This document shows, piece by piece, positions 1-8,320 of a DNA stretch of 64,000 nucleotides (position 1 is the stretch's first letter; each line of letters begins with the position of its first letter). Position numbers and translations under genes: made by a program. The stretch comes from Pseudomonadota bacterium (GTDB lineage Bacteria; Myxococcota_A; Polyangia; Polyangiales; Polyangiaceae). The notes below the pieces were generated by a model that saw nothing but the letters and a program-made list of their open reading frames with translations, had not been told where the DNA came from and did no database searches. The DNA lies in NCBI GenBank assembly GCA_023428245.1, contig JAEYYX010000038.1:48011-112010 (forward strand). The letters run 5' to 3'.

Positions 1-138
1 GCGAGCGCCGCCGTGGGGGTCACCTACAACTACCTCCTCGAAACCCAGAGCATTCAGCCGGGAGCCAAGATGGTCCTCGGCAGCGCGGCGGCAGGTTTCA
101 CCGCCTCCATGGTCACCGGGACTTGGACCGTGGGGTAA
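1..138 (+). CDS. C-terminal end of an unidentified protein (5' partial)
   Basis: Frame 1 is open from the first base to a TAA at 136-138, giving 45 residues that end in TGTWTVG. The stop lies two bases before the ATG of the next gene on the same strand, so the two are probably cotranscribed. The fragment alternates small, polar and aromatic residues like a beta-rich secreted domain, but I recognise no family. Only the tail is inside the window. Confidence 0.5.
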   Translation, partial: ASAAVGVTYNYLLETQSIQPGAKMVLGSAAAGFTASMVTGTWTVG

Positions 139-140
139 GC

Positions 141-1658
141 ATGACGGGGACTCGACGGGGTAGGGCGTTTCTTCGACTCGGCGTCACGTTCGCGGCTCTC
201 AGCCTCTCGAGTACTGTTGCCTGTTTCGGCTCAGGAACCCCTGGCGCCGCAGGAGGAGGTCCCTCGAGCGGCAGCGCGGGGGCGAGCACAGGAGGCAGTG
301 CGCTCTCAGGAGGAGCGAATGGTGGCGGGGCCGCCGGGACGGGCGGCCTTGCCGGAGGCTCTGCCGGAGAAGCCGGAGCGGAAGGCACTGGAGGCGGGGC
401 TCCCCAGCCCGCCACGATTGGGCGTCCGCTCACCTTTGCGCCTACAAGAGATGGATTTGGGATCAGCGTCGTCTGGGTCAACGGCGATCCCGGTGAGCTG
501 ATCGCGGAAGTGCGGCCTCAAGGCGGCACGAAAGAGTGGACTGACCTGGGCCGGGCAAAGGTTCCGGCGAGCGATCTCGCGGAATGGCGCGCGGAGGGAC
601 TCGAGGCGAACACTCGATATGAATTCCGCATCGTGCGAGAGCTCGACGACCAAAGGGGAATCGTCGCCTCAGGCTCTGCGGTAACTCAACGTCCGTCGGG
701 CGAGTCCTTCACGTTCGGGCTCATCAGCGACACACATATCCCGCCTCGCGCCATCGGTCCCGACGACAGTTCCCTGGTGAACTTTCAAGAAGAGACCCTG
801 GCCGCGGTCGCATCAAACCTTGCACCCGAGAACCACGACTTTGTCGTGAACCTCGGAGACATGCTCGATTTTCACCTGTTCGGCTTCAATTCTCCGCCCC
901 CTTCCGGCTCCTACACCCGTGAAGGTTACGTCAACTATCGGCGCTTGCTCGGCGATGTGCTCTCCGCGGCCGCGCACTTTCCGGTGGTAGGGAACTGGGA
1001 GGGGGAAAATGGCGACTACACCGAAGAAGAGATCGCGCGCTCTCGAGAGCAGCGGATGCTCTACGCTCCCGGGCCCAATCCCGACATCTACCCAGAGGGC
1101 GGCAGTCCCCACCAAGACTACTATGCCTTCGAGTGGGGGGACGCACTTTTTATCACGCTCAACGTGATGACTTACACACCGACGCCACATCTCCTTTCTT
1201 ATTTCAAGGGAGAGCCAGATGACTGGACGCTCGGCGAAGAGCAGCTCGTCTGGTTCGAGGAAACTCTCAAAAATGCCCATGCGAGGTGGCGTTTCGTCCT
1301 GATCCATCACACGGTGGGGGGACAAGCCGGGAACGACTACGATTCAGCCTACGGGCGCGGCGGTGGCCAAGCCGCTCGCGTCGGCGAGCAGGCGATCGTG
1401 CACGATCTCATGGTTGAGCATGGGGTTCAGATTTTCTTCTACGGTCATGACCACGTCTTCACTGACATGATCGTTGACGGGATTCATTACACGTTGCCCG
1501 GGAGCGCTGGCGCTCCATGGAAATTCGACGCGCAATACACAGGCTATCAGACCTATTGGATCGACTCCGGCCACGGCCGAGTCGAAGTCACTCCTGACAA
1601 GGTCCGCGTGGAGTTCGTCGCGATCGATGGGAGAATTCTACTGCGTTACGAGATCTGA
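141..1658 (+). CDS. Calcineurin-like metallophosphoesterase lipoprotein
   Basis: This is a probable exported phosphatase. The ATG at 141 gives a signal peptide ending in a lipobox-like STVAC, followed by a Gly/Ala/Ser-rich linker of about 55 residues typical of myxobacterial surface lipoproteins. A fibronectin-like segment (about residues 85-170) precedes the catalytic domain, as in purple acid phosphatases. The metallophosphoesterase motifs appear in order: SDTH, NLGDML, GNWE, LIHH and GHDH. The usual GNH(D/E) motif reads GNWE, so the histidine that normally helps transition-state binding is Trp. A TTG at 123 would extend the reading frame upstream, but it overlaps the previous gene and adds nothing signal-like. 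The substrate cannot be told from sequence. Confidence 0.85.
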   Translation: MTGTRRGRAFLRLGVTFAALSLSSTVACFGSGTPGAAGGGPSSGSAGASTGGSALSGGANGGGAAGTGGLAGGSAGEAGAEGTGGGAPQPATIGRPLTFAPTRDGFGISVVWVNGDPGELIAEVRPQGGTKEWTDLGRAKVPASDLAEWRAEGLEANTRYEFRIVRELDDQRGIVASGSAVTQRPSGESFTFGLISDTHIPPRAIGPDDSSLVNFQEETLAAVASNLAPENHDFVVNLGDMLDFHLFGFNSPPPSGSYTREGYVNYRRLLGDVLSAAAHFPVVGNWEGENGDYTEEEIARSREQRMLYAPGPNPDIYPEGGSPHQDYYAFEWGDALFITLNVMTYTPTPHLLSYFKGEPDDWTLGEEQLVWFEETLKNAHARWRFVLIHHTVGGQAGNDYDSAYGRGGGQAARVGEQAIVHDLMVEHGVQIFFYGHDHVFTDMIVDGIHYTLPGSAGAPWKFDAQYTGYQTYWIDSGHGRVEVTPDKVRVEFVAIDGRILLRYEI

Positions 1659-1722
1659 GCGCAGAGACAAATCCGAGATAGTACGTTGTACCAGGGGAAG
1701 TTCCGTCCTCTACTCAAGAGCC

Positions 1723-2547
1723 ATGAGCACGAATCCAAAGGCCCAGAGTTCGCTTTTCACCCTCGCCATCGAGGCCGCGCTAACAGCCGGCGCGGAGATC
1801 CAAAGCGTCTACGAAAGCCCTGATTTCAACGTTGAGCTCAAGGGGGATGGCTCGCCGCTCACCCGAGCCGATCGCCTAGCGCATCAAGCGATCGCGAAGA
1901 TGCTCGACGCAAGTGAGCTCCCCGTCCTCAGCGAAGAGGGAAAGACGATCCCTTATGAGGAGAGAAGCTCCTGGCAGCGATTCTGGCTCGTCGATCCGCT
2001 TGATGGAACAAAAGAGTTCTTGAAGAAGAACGACGAGTTCACTGTAAACATTGCTCTCATCGATGGGCAAAATCCGATCCTAGGAGTCGTCTACGCCCCC
2101 GCGTGCCGAGTTCTCTATGCTGGGGTCGTCGGTGAGAGAGCGCTCGTCGTGCGCGATCTAGCCCCAAAGCCTGCGCCCGCGGGTCTGGTGCTCGAGAAAG
2201 CTCGCCCCCTCCCGGACTTCGAAGGCGAGCGCCCATTTCGCGTCGTCGGCAGCCGTTCTCACAGCACAGCCGAAACCGAGCGCTACGTCGACGAGCTCCG
2301 CCGGGCTCACCCCGATCTCGAGCTTGTCAGCATGGGCTCTTCGTTCAAGCTATGCATGGTCGCAGAGGGTTCCGCCGACGAGTATCCGCGCTTCGCTCCG
2401 ACCATGGAATGGGACACGGCCGCCGCTCAGGCCGTCGTGCTCGCCGCAGGCAAGAAGGTCCTCAGGGTCGACTCGAACGGAAAACCGGAGGGCCCCGTCG
2501 TGTACAATAAGCCCAACCTTCTGAACCCCTGGTTTCTTGTTCGCTAA
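1723..2547 (+). CDS. cysQ: 3'(2'),5'-bisphosphate nucleotidase, CysQ-like
   Basis: The 274-residue product belongs to the inositol monophosphatase superfamily. It should dephosphorylate 3'-phosphoadenosine 5'-phosphate, a by-product of sulfate assimilation, in the cytoplasm. Lithium-sensitive, metal-dependent phosphatase motifs are visible: GDGSPLTRAD, LSEEG, WLVDPLDGTKEF (metal-binding Asp cluster) and EWDTAAAQAV near the C-terminus. The open frame runs upstream to 1474 inside the previous gene, but the ATG at 1723 opens the recognisable domain and gives the usual family length of about 250-275 residues. It follows the phosphoesterase gene by 64 bases on the same strand. No other sulfur-assimilation gene is nearby, so the exact substrate is inferred from the family. 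Confidence 0.88.
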   Translation: MSTNPKAQSSLFTLAIEAALTAGAEIQSVYESPDFNVELKGDGSPLTRADRLAHQAIAKMLDASELPVLSEEGKTIPYEERSSWQRFWLVDPLDGTKEFLKKNDEFTVNIALIDGQNPILGVVYAPACRVLYAGVVGERALVVRDLAPKPAPAGLVLEKARPLPDFEGERPFRVVGSRSHSTAETERYVDELRRAHPDLELVSMGSSFKLCMVAEGSADEYPRFAPTMEWDTAAAQAVVLAAGKKVLRVDSNGKPEGPVVYNKPNLLNPWFLVR

Positions 2548-2568
2548 AACGGCAGATTGACCCCTGCC

Positions 2569-3270
2569 ATGGCCGGCGATCAGCACTCTCCTCTCGACCA
2601 GCTGCTCGAACGCATGCAGGCAGACGTTCACACAAGGAAGCGAGACCTTCTCGCTCGCGTCACGCCTCTCGAACAAGCCGTCCAGACCTACCGCCTCGCG
2701 CTTGAATCCGCCCTCGCTCGCGAACTCGCCGGGAGCCACTCGCTGCCGCGGCCCTCTTCTGCCACTCCGGCGCCCGAGGTCGCTGCGCAACGCTTGCTCG
2801 ACCTCGTCAGTACCCTGCCGGAACTGGATACGCCGCGAGCCCCAGCGGCGCCGGACAAACGAAAGACCCTTGTCGGCCCCTTGAGCCCGCCACCACGGGC
2901 CGAGCCCTCAGAAGCGCCGATCTCTCGGCCCACGCCTTTCCCTCGGTTGGTCCAGGCATCGATCGGAAGAAGACTCGTCCTGATCGGCGCGCTATCCGGC
3001 CGTCGGAAGAAGCTCCCGGAACCTTTCGACACGATCGTCGAGTGGCTCGACACAGGTCAGGGAGCCGCGAACGCGGTCGGGAATCTCGCCACCAGGATTC
3101 GCCAGGGCCGCGTCTCTGCTCTCGTGCTTTGTGACCAAGCCATCTCCCACAAACACTCGGAGCCATTGGTCGCAGCCGCTCGAGCCTCCCACGTCCCTGT
3201 CGCCTTCGCCGGGAAGGGCGGAGCACAGAGCATTTTGCGCGCATTTCAAGCGATCGAAGACCAGCTATAA
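2569..3270 (+). CDS. Hypothetical protein with DUF2325-like C-terminal domain
   Basis: The 233-residue protein has two parts. The N-terminal 130 residues are charged and then Pro/Ala-rich, with a helical start and a low-complexity linker. The C-terminal 100 residues form a compact alpha/beta domain beginning RRLVLIGALSG and ending with VPVAFAGKGGAQSI. The arrangement, a nucleotide-like beta-alpha start, a central LVLCDQAISH strand and a late PV.FAGKGG turn, resembles DUF2325 proteins, but this is a pattern match only. I chose the ATG at 2569 over the TTG at 2557. It lies 21 bases after cysQ and probably belongs to the same transcript. No catalytic motif is evident. Confidence 0.6.
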   Translation: MAGDQHSPLDQLLERMQADVHTRKRDLLARVTPLEQAVQTYRLALESALARELAGSHSLPRPSSATPAPEVAAQRLLDLVSTLPELDTPRAPAAPDKRKTLVGPLSPPPRAEPSEAPISRPTPFPRLVQASIGRRLVLIGALSGRRKKLPEPFDTIVEWLDTGQGAANAVGNLATRIRQGRVSALVLCDQAISHKHSEPLVAAARASHVPVAFAGKGGAQSILRAFQAIEDQL

Positions 3271-3303
3271 AGGCTGTGCCTGAGGGTCTTTGACGCTCTC
3301 GCT

Positions 3304-3316
3304 CCCCCCGGGGGGG
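3304..3316. repeat. C6/G7 inverted repeat in the leader of the AMP-ligase gene
   Basis: Six C are followed directly by seven G, 20 bases before the ATG at 3336. The run is self-complementary but lacks a loop and any T-tract, so it is unlikely to be a normal terminator. As RNA it could pair with its surroundings and mask the start region. Confidence 0.4.
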
Positions 3317-3335
3317 CGCCAGAGCGCCGCGAACC

Positions 3336-4958
3336 ATGATCGTATCTCCTTCCTCCTCTCCCTGCGCGCTTTCTCGAAACGAAACCAGCTGGCGCAGTTA
3401 CGCCGACCTCGTCGCCTTAGTCGAACGAGTCCAGAGCGCTGTTGCACTCATCGCAAAGCGGGACGATCGACTGCTCCTCACCACACGCGATAGGTATCAC
3501 GTCGCTGCCGTTCTCCTCGCGATGCCGGCCCTCGGCACGCGCCTGAGGATTCAAGGCGGGGATGCCTCTGTTCCGGCCTCGACGCTACGCCTCCTCGAAG
3601 GGAGAAGCTCAAACGAAGAAGCGCTCGACATCCGTGCCTTCGACGCGCAGGTCCGAGGAACTCCGAGCCCGCTCCACTGCCCGATCGAAAGTGACGAACC
3701 GTTCCTCGAGCTCACCACCTCCGGTAGTGATGGCTCGCCTCGAGTCATCGAAAAGACTCCTCGCCAGCTCTTCACTGAGGCCGTGATGCATCGAGACCTT
3801 CTTGGAATCGGCAGGGACGCGCGATTTCTCAGCACAGCTTCCCCAGAACACATCTACGGACTCCTCTTCACTGTCCTGCTCCCGCTCGTCTCGGGAGCAA
3901 GCCTGACCAGGGAAACGCCGCACCACGCCGCAGCCATCCTCGCCGCTCTCTCGTCCCTCCGGGCCACTCATCTCGTCACTCTGCCGGTTCACCTCAAGGC
4001 GCTCCACAATGAGCTTTCGAGCGGAGCTGACATCAGCCTCCCGGGCAGCCTCGGAACCGTTATCTCTTCGGGCGCCGAATTGCCCCCTCCCCTTGCCACT
4101 GCCTTCGCCGACAGGGGACTCCGCGTGATCGACGTCCTCGGTTCTACGGAGACGGGCGGCATCGCTTGGCGCGAGCCGGCCGTGGGCGAGCTCTATGAGC
4201 CACTTCCGAGCCTCCGCGTTGACGTCGGACTCGAGGACGCACTTCTGCTCGACTCTCCGTTCCTCCCCGCAGGGACGGGCCGCTACGAATGTGCGGATCG
4301 CGTTCGGCTCGAAAACGGTCGACTCCGCTACCTGGGCCGCCGAGATCGGATTGTGAAGGTCGGAGGAACGCGCGTCTCTTTGGCCGAGCTCGTCAGAATT
4401 GCGCGCGGCCTAGCCCAGGTCGACGACGCATTTGCCTTTGCGAAAGACGACCCTGGAGACTTACGCGGGACCGCCCTCTACCTGGTCATCGTGAGCCGGA
4501 AGCGCGAGCGCGCCGAGCTCTGGCACGAACTACGCGCAAAGCTCCCCGACCCACTCTTACCCCGGCATCTCTGCGTCGTCGGCGAGGCGCCCACGGACGA
4601 CCGAGGTAAAGTCACGATGAGCTCCCTCGAAGCATTGTTCTCCTCTCCTACCGAAAGGAAGAACGAACAGCGCGTGGAACTGCGAGGCCTCCGCGCCCCC
4701 GTCTGCGAAGGCCATTTCGAGGGCGAACCCATCGTTCCCGGGGCGGTGGTGGTCGAAGACCTGGTCCTCTCGAGCATTGCCCGCTCTTTCAGTGACCTCA
4801 AGAGCCCCAAACGCCTGCTCCGCGTCCGTTTTCCCGAGGCCATCGCTCATGGGGCCGAGGTGAATGTTTCGCTCTGCCGCCGCGGACAGAGGGTGGACTT
4901 CGAGGTCTATGTGGGCGCATCGCCTCGAGCCTCAGGAACTGTAGAGTACCCGTCATGA
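3336..4958 (+). CDS. AMP-ligase fused to a C-terminal hotdog dehydratase-like domain
   Basis: Residues 1 to about 430 form an acyl-AMP ligase: the phosphate-binding motif TTSGSDGSPR, the aromatic/acid motif VLGSTETGG, the hinge region GRRDRIVKVGGTRVS, and a probable A10 lysine in DDRGKVTMSSL. Residues from about 445 to 540 form a small hotdog domain, with CEGHFEGEPIVPG matching the GHFP..P.MPG signature of FabZ-like 3-hydroxyacyl-ACP dehydratases. In aryl polyene clusters the ligase (ApeH) and a dehydratase (ApeI) are separate neighbouring genes, so this looks like an ApeH-ApeI fusion. It overlaps the downstream ammonia-lyase gene by ATGA, which suggests coupled translation: the lyase would make an aryl acrylate that this enzyme activates and loads onto a carrier protein. 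The carrier protein is not in the window. Confidence 0.82.
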   Translation: MIVSPSSSPCALSRNETSWRSYADLVALVERVQSAVALIAKRDDRLLLTTRDRYHVAAVLLAMPALGTRLRIQGGDASVPASTLRLLEGRSSNEEALDIRAFDAQVRGTPSPLHCPIESDEPFLELTTSGSDGSPRVIEKTPRQLFTEAVMHRDLLGIGRDARFLSTASPEHIYGLLFTVLLPLVSGASLTRETPHHAAAILAALSSLRATHLVTLPVHLKALHNELSSGADISLPGSLGTVISSGAELPPPLATAFADRGLRVIDVLGSTETGGIAWREPAVGELYEPLPSLRVDVGLEDALLLDSPFLPAGTGRYECADRVRLENGRLRYLGRRDRIVKVGGTRVSLAELVRIARGLAQVDDAFAFAKDDPGDLRGTALYLVIVSRKRERAELWHELRAKLPDPLLPRHLCVVGEAPTDDRGKVTMSSLEALFSSPTERKNEQRVELRGLRAPVCEGHFEGEPIVPGAVVVEDLVLSSIARSFSDLKSPKRLLRVRFPEAIAHGAEVNVSLCRRGQRVDFEVYVGASPRASGTVEYPS

Positions 4959-6490
4959 CTCCGGATCACTCGCTCCAGATCGAACTCGACGGGACGGACG
5001 TCTCCCTCGAGGATCTAGGTCGCATTGCCGAGCGGAAGCTCAGCGCCAAAATCTCAACCGAAAAAGCTTTCCTTGAACGGCTCGCCGAGAGTCGCAGAGT
5101 ACTTGAGGGGGCTCTCTCGCGCGGCGACATCGTCTACGGGGTCGCCACTGGATTCGGAGATTCTTGTGAGACGTCGACACGCGACGCGGTCGACCACGAC
5201 CTGGCGCGCAACCTCTTCCGCTACCATCACGCTGGAGTCGGAGCGCTGCTCCCCCGCGCCGAAACGCGCGCTGTCCTTTTCGCCCGAGCCGTCTCGCTCG
5301 CCCGAGGTTACTCGGCCGTACGCGCCGAGCTCCTCGAGCGCCTTTGCGCCCTCTTGAACGAGGACATGCTCCCGGCGATTCCCTCACTCGGCTCCGTCGG
5401 CGCGAGCGGCGATCTGACCCCGCTCGCCTACGTTGCCGCAGCCCTCAGCGGCGAAGGAGAGCTTTACTCCCAGCGGGGACCTTTGCCCGCCGAAACGTTC
5501 TGGGCGCGACTGGGCCCCGGACGCCTTCTTCTGACACCCAGAGAGAGCCTGGCTGTCATGAATGGCACGAGCGTCATGACGGCGCTCGCGGCGCTCGCCG
5601 TCTTGCGCGCTGAGCGGCTCGTCCGACTCGCGAGCGCGCTCACAGCTTTCGCCTGGGAGGCGCTCCTCGGTGCACCCGGCGCTTTCACCGAGCTCATCAC
5701 AGAAGCCAAGCCCCACCTGGGCTCAAAGCGCGTCGCCGAATGGATCCGCGCTGATCTCGAAGGTGCGAGCGTTCAGCGTCCAGCAGACGCCCGCATCCAA
5801 GATCGGTATTCGATCCGCTGCGCCCCCCAGGTGCTCGGGGCCAGTCTCGATGTCGTGAGCGACGCTCGTCGCTACGTCGAGATCGAGCTCAACTCAGCGA
5901 GCGACAACCCCATCATCGATCCGGTCACGAAGGCCATCGCCCACGGCGGGAACTTTTATGGAGGGCACGTGTGCCAGGCGATGGATAGCTTGAAGGTGCA
6001 GCTCGCAAACATTGCCGATCTCCTCGACAGACAGCTTCTGCTCCTTTGCAATCCCGTGACGAGCCGCGAGCTCCCCGCCAATCTGAGCGGGGCCGAGGGC
6101 CCCGGAGCGTCGGCTCACCATGGCTTCAAAGCGCTCCAAATCACCACTTCGGCTCTCGCCGCTGAAGCGGCGAAACAGTCGATTCCGATGAGCATTTTCA
6201 GCCGCAGCACTGAAAATCACAATCAGGACAAAGTGAGCATGGGCACCATTGCGGCCCGCGATGCGCTCCGCATCCTCGACCTCACGGAGAACCTCGCGCT
6301 GATCCACGCGCTAGCTCTGGCTCAAGCCGCCGATCTCAGGGGCCCCCAGCGCTTCAGCGGCAGCGCGCAGCGCATTCGTTCGGAGATTCGCGCCATCTCA
6401 CCCAAGCTTGTCCACGATCGACCACTCGACCAAGACATTGCCGGGCTGCTCGCGTCCTACCAGCGGCGCGATCTCTTTGCGCACCTCTGA
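4955..6490 (+). CDS. Aromatic amino acid ammonia-lyase (HAL/TAL/PAL family)
   Basis: The 511-residue protein removes ammonia from an aromatic amino acid through the self-made MIO cofactor. The Ala-Ser-Gly triad that cyclises to MIO is residues 150-152 (GSVGASGDLTPLAY). Other family motifs include YGVATGFG (61-68) and SASDNPI. The substrate-selectivity pair, which reads Ser-His in histidine lyases and His-Leu in tyrosine lyases, is Tyr90-His91 here by my alignment on the HHAGVG segment. The enzyme is therefore not an obvious HutH, and no hut genes are nearby. ATGA overlap with the AMP-ligase gene argues for a biosynthetic role, supplying cinnamate, p-coumarate or urocanate as a starter acid. 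Flexirubin clusters carry a similar lyase. Confidence 0.85.
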   Translation: MTPDHSLQIELDGTDVSLEDLGRIAERKLSAKISTEKAFLERLAESRRVLEGALSRGDIVYGVATGFGDSCETSTRDAVDHDLARNLFRYHHAGVGALLPRAETRAVLFARAVSLARGYSAVRAELLERLCALLNEDMLPAIPSLGSVGASGDLTPLAYVAAALSGEGELYSQRGPLPAETFWARLGPGRLLLTPRESLAVMNGTSVMTALAALAVLRAERLVRLASALTAFAWEALLGAPGAFTELITEAKPHLGSKRVAEWIRADLEGASVQRPADARIQDRYSIRCAPQVLGASLDVVSDARRYVEIELNSASDNPIIDPVTKAIAHGGNFYGGHVCQAMDSLKVQLANIADLLDRQLLLLCNPVTSRELPANLSGAEGPGASAHHGFKALQITTSALAAEAAKQSIPMSIFSRSTENHNQDKVSMGTIAARDALRILDLTENLALIHALALAQAADLRGPQRFSGSAQRIRSEIRAISPKLVHDRPLDQDIAGLLASYQRRDLFAHL

Positions 6491-6513
6491 CCACCGACTT
6501 CTCTCGCCGCGGG

Positions 6514-6966
6514 CTACGAAGTCGAATCCTCAGGCGATCCAGAAATCTCACCGCTCCGAGCGATCCTCTGGCGCGTGAGGAACTCAGCTTCGACGTAGAC
6601 CGCTCCTCCTTCGCTCATCAGTCTGGCCGAGAAGGCGGCGCTCGGTCCCGAGGTGGCAATCTGCTCGACCTGGGCCACGAGAGACTCGCTCGAAGGAAGC
6701 TGAGCCACTTTGAGCTCAACGAACCGGGCGCTGACGAGATAGCCACCGAGCGGGCGCGCGCCGTCGCCGTAGCCGAGAAACGCAGCTGCTGCCTGAGCCA
6801 AGACCTCGAGACCCATGACCGCCGGAACAACCCCGTCGCGCGCGAGGCAGGAGGCCCCGAGCGGGATCGTCAAACAATAGATTGAGCTCCCGTCAGCACT
6901 CTGGACCGCCTTGAGCACCACCGCAGGGCCGCGGTGAGGGAGGATTTCGGTCACGTCGGGGAACAC
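6514..6966 (-). CDS. FabZ/ApeP-like 3-hydroxyacyl-ACP dehydratase
   Basis: This is a small hotdog-fold protein. ILPHRGPAVVL carries the catalytic His of FabZ-type dehydratases, and GVVPAVMGLEVLAQAAAAFLG carries the conserved Glu on the central helix. Aryl polyene clusters contain such a second dehydratase (ApeP), which fits the neighbouring genes. It converges on the ammonia-lyase with 23 bases between stops. The frame is open up to 7155, but that would overlap the divergent DedA start. GTG at 6966 is the first usable start before the domain, though it lacks a clear Shine-Dalgarno sequence. The true start is uncertain; GTG at 6954 is an alternative. Confidence 0.7.
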   Translation of the reverse strand: MFPDVTEILPHRGPAVVLKAVQSADGSSIYCLTIPLGASCLARDGVVPAVMGLEVLAQAAAAFLGYGDGARPLGGYLVSARFVELKVAQLPSSESLVAQVEQIATSGPSAAFSARLMSEGGAVYVEAEFLTRQRIARSGEISGSPEDSTS

Positions 6967-7058
6967 CGGCAGATTCTTTGCCGAGATTTGCGCTCCGCGC
7001 CACCCGGCTGGCCCTTTCCCCCCTCGGTTGCTACCTCCGACTTGGAGTTTGAGATCCA

Positions 7059-7703
7059 GTGACCCAAATCGTCGACATCTTCCTTCACCTCGACCAGCAC
7101 CTTGGCGAACTCTCGCAGTCGCTCGGACCGTGGATGTACGTCGTGCTGTTCGCAATCATCTTTTGCGAGACAGGCCTCGTCATCACCCCGTTCCTACCGG
7201 GAGACTCCCTGCTGTTCGCGGTCGGGGCACTGTGTGCTCTCGAAAGCTCGGGACTGAACCTCGGCTTGATGATGGTCCTCTTGATCATCGCCGCGATCCT
7301 CGGGGATGCCGCGAACTACGGGATCGGGAGGTACCTGGGCCCAGCGGTGTTCACAAGTGAACGTTCTTTCCTATTGAACAAGAACCACCTTCTGCACACG
7401 CAGCGATTTTACGAGAAGCACGGGGGCAAGACGATCGTGCTCGCGCGTTTCATTCCCATCGTTCGGACCTTCGCGCCCTTCGTCGCTGGCATCGGGCGCA
7501 TGAGCTACAGCCGCTTCGGGCTCTTCAACGTGGCGGGGGCCCTCGCTTGGGTCATCGGCTTTTTGTCCCTCGGCTTCGCCTTCGGGAACATGCCGATCGT
7601 CAAGAAGCAGTTCCACTACGTGATCCTCGCGATCATCATCCTCTCGGTGTTGCCTGCGGTGATTGAGTTCATCCGCGCCAAGCGCAACCCGGACGTGGCT
7701 TGA
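7059..7703 (+). CDS. DedA-family membrane protein
   Basis: The 214-residue polytopic inner-membrane protein belongs to the DedA/SNARE-associated family, whose members act as proton-coupled lipid flippases, for example for undecaprenyl phosphate or phospholipids. The re-entrant motifs are clear: ETGLVITPFLPGDSLLF, GDAANYGIGRYLG, and the hallmark ARFIPIVRTFAPFVAGIG with essential arginines. Hydrophobic helices surround both re-entrant loops and another occupies the C-terminus. The start is GTG at 7059; no in-frame ATG lies nearby. It is divergent from the dehydratase gene, with about 90 bases shared as promoter region. Confidence 0.9.
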   Translation: MTQIVDIFLHLDQHLGELSQSLGPWMYVVLFAIIFCETGLVITPFLPGDSLLFAVGALCALESSGLNLGLMMVLLIIAAILGDAANYGIGRYLGPAVFTSERSFLLNKNHLLHTQRFYEKHGGKTIVLARFIPIVRTFAPFVAGIGRMSYSRFGLFNVAGALAWVIGFLSLGFAFGNMPIVKKQFHYVILAIIILSVLPAVIEFIRAKRNPDVA

Positions 7704-7750
7704 GCTGAGCTCTGGGGCGGACGCCGCCGCTCGAGGTCGATCGCGAGCGC

Positions 7751-8305
7751 TCAGTTGATGCGCTTGCCCCGAAAGAACATGGCACGTTCCTTCCGCGGCG
7801 GGCCGGACCGCCCCATCGACTCGGGAGCTCCCCCATTGTGCGACCTCTGCTGCTCGAACAGCGCGCTCTCTGAGACCGGAATCGGCGCCGACGAGATCAG
7901 CGTCTGATTCAAATCGATGACTGGAGGGGGCGGCGCCATGTCCACAGGACCGGGGGCGAAGTCGGCCGCGGTAATGCGTCGGCGGGCCAGGTTCACTGCG
8001 GTCCGCAGAGCTGAGTCGTTCACGTTGGCCGCAGCCATCACCGCGAGGAGGCCGCCTGCTGTAGGCGCGAGGGAGAGCTTATTGCTGGCGAAGCGCAGGT
8101 TGCACGCGGAGACGTCACCTTCAGAAAGTGCGAGCGCATCGCGCAGGCGAGCCAAACGGGGGCCGACCTTTCGCGCTCCTTCGAGCAGCTCATTCGGCAG
8201 GTCGGCAAACACTAGTTCGCCGTCCGCGTCGAGGAGGAAGCTCCCGATCGTGCCGTCGACGTCTTTCAGGGCGTCGAGCGTTCTTGCAAGTGACTTTTGT
8301 TGCAT
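7751..8305 (-). CDS. Roadblock/LC7 domain protein
   Basis: The 184-residue protein has a Roadblock/LC7-like N-terminal domain of about 110 residues (LDALKDVDGTIGSFLLDADG, then LRFASNKLSLAPTAGGLLAV), the small fold that partners Ras-like GTPases such as MglA in myxobacteria. The C-terminal 70 residues are Pro-rich and disordered in appearance. It follows the DUF4388 gene by 15 bases on the same strand, so the pair probably forms one operon. I infer a role in GTPase-linked polarity or signalling, but no GTPase gene is in the window. Confidence 0.75.
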   Translation of the reverse strand: MQQKSLARTLDALKDVDGTIGSFLLDADGELVFADLPNELLEGARKVGPRLARLRDALALSEGDVSACNLRFASNKLSLAPTAGGLLAVMAAANVNDSALRTAVNLARRRITAADFAPGPVDMAPPPPVIDLNQTLISSAPIPVSESALFEQQRSHNGGAPESMGRSGPPRKERAMFFRGKRIN

Positions 8306-8320
8306 CGCCTGACTCCTCTC

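Noticed and set aside
4955..6490. Annotation as HutH in histidine degradation
   Set aside because: The gene overlaps an AMP-ligase gene, no hut genes are near, and the selectivity pair is not Ser-His.
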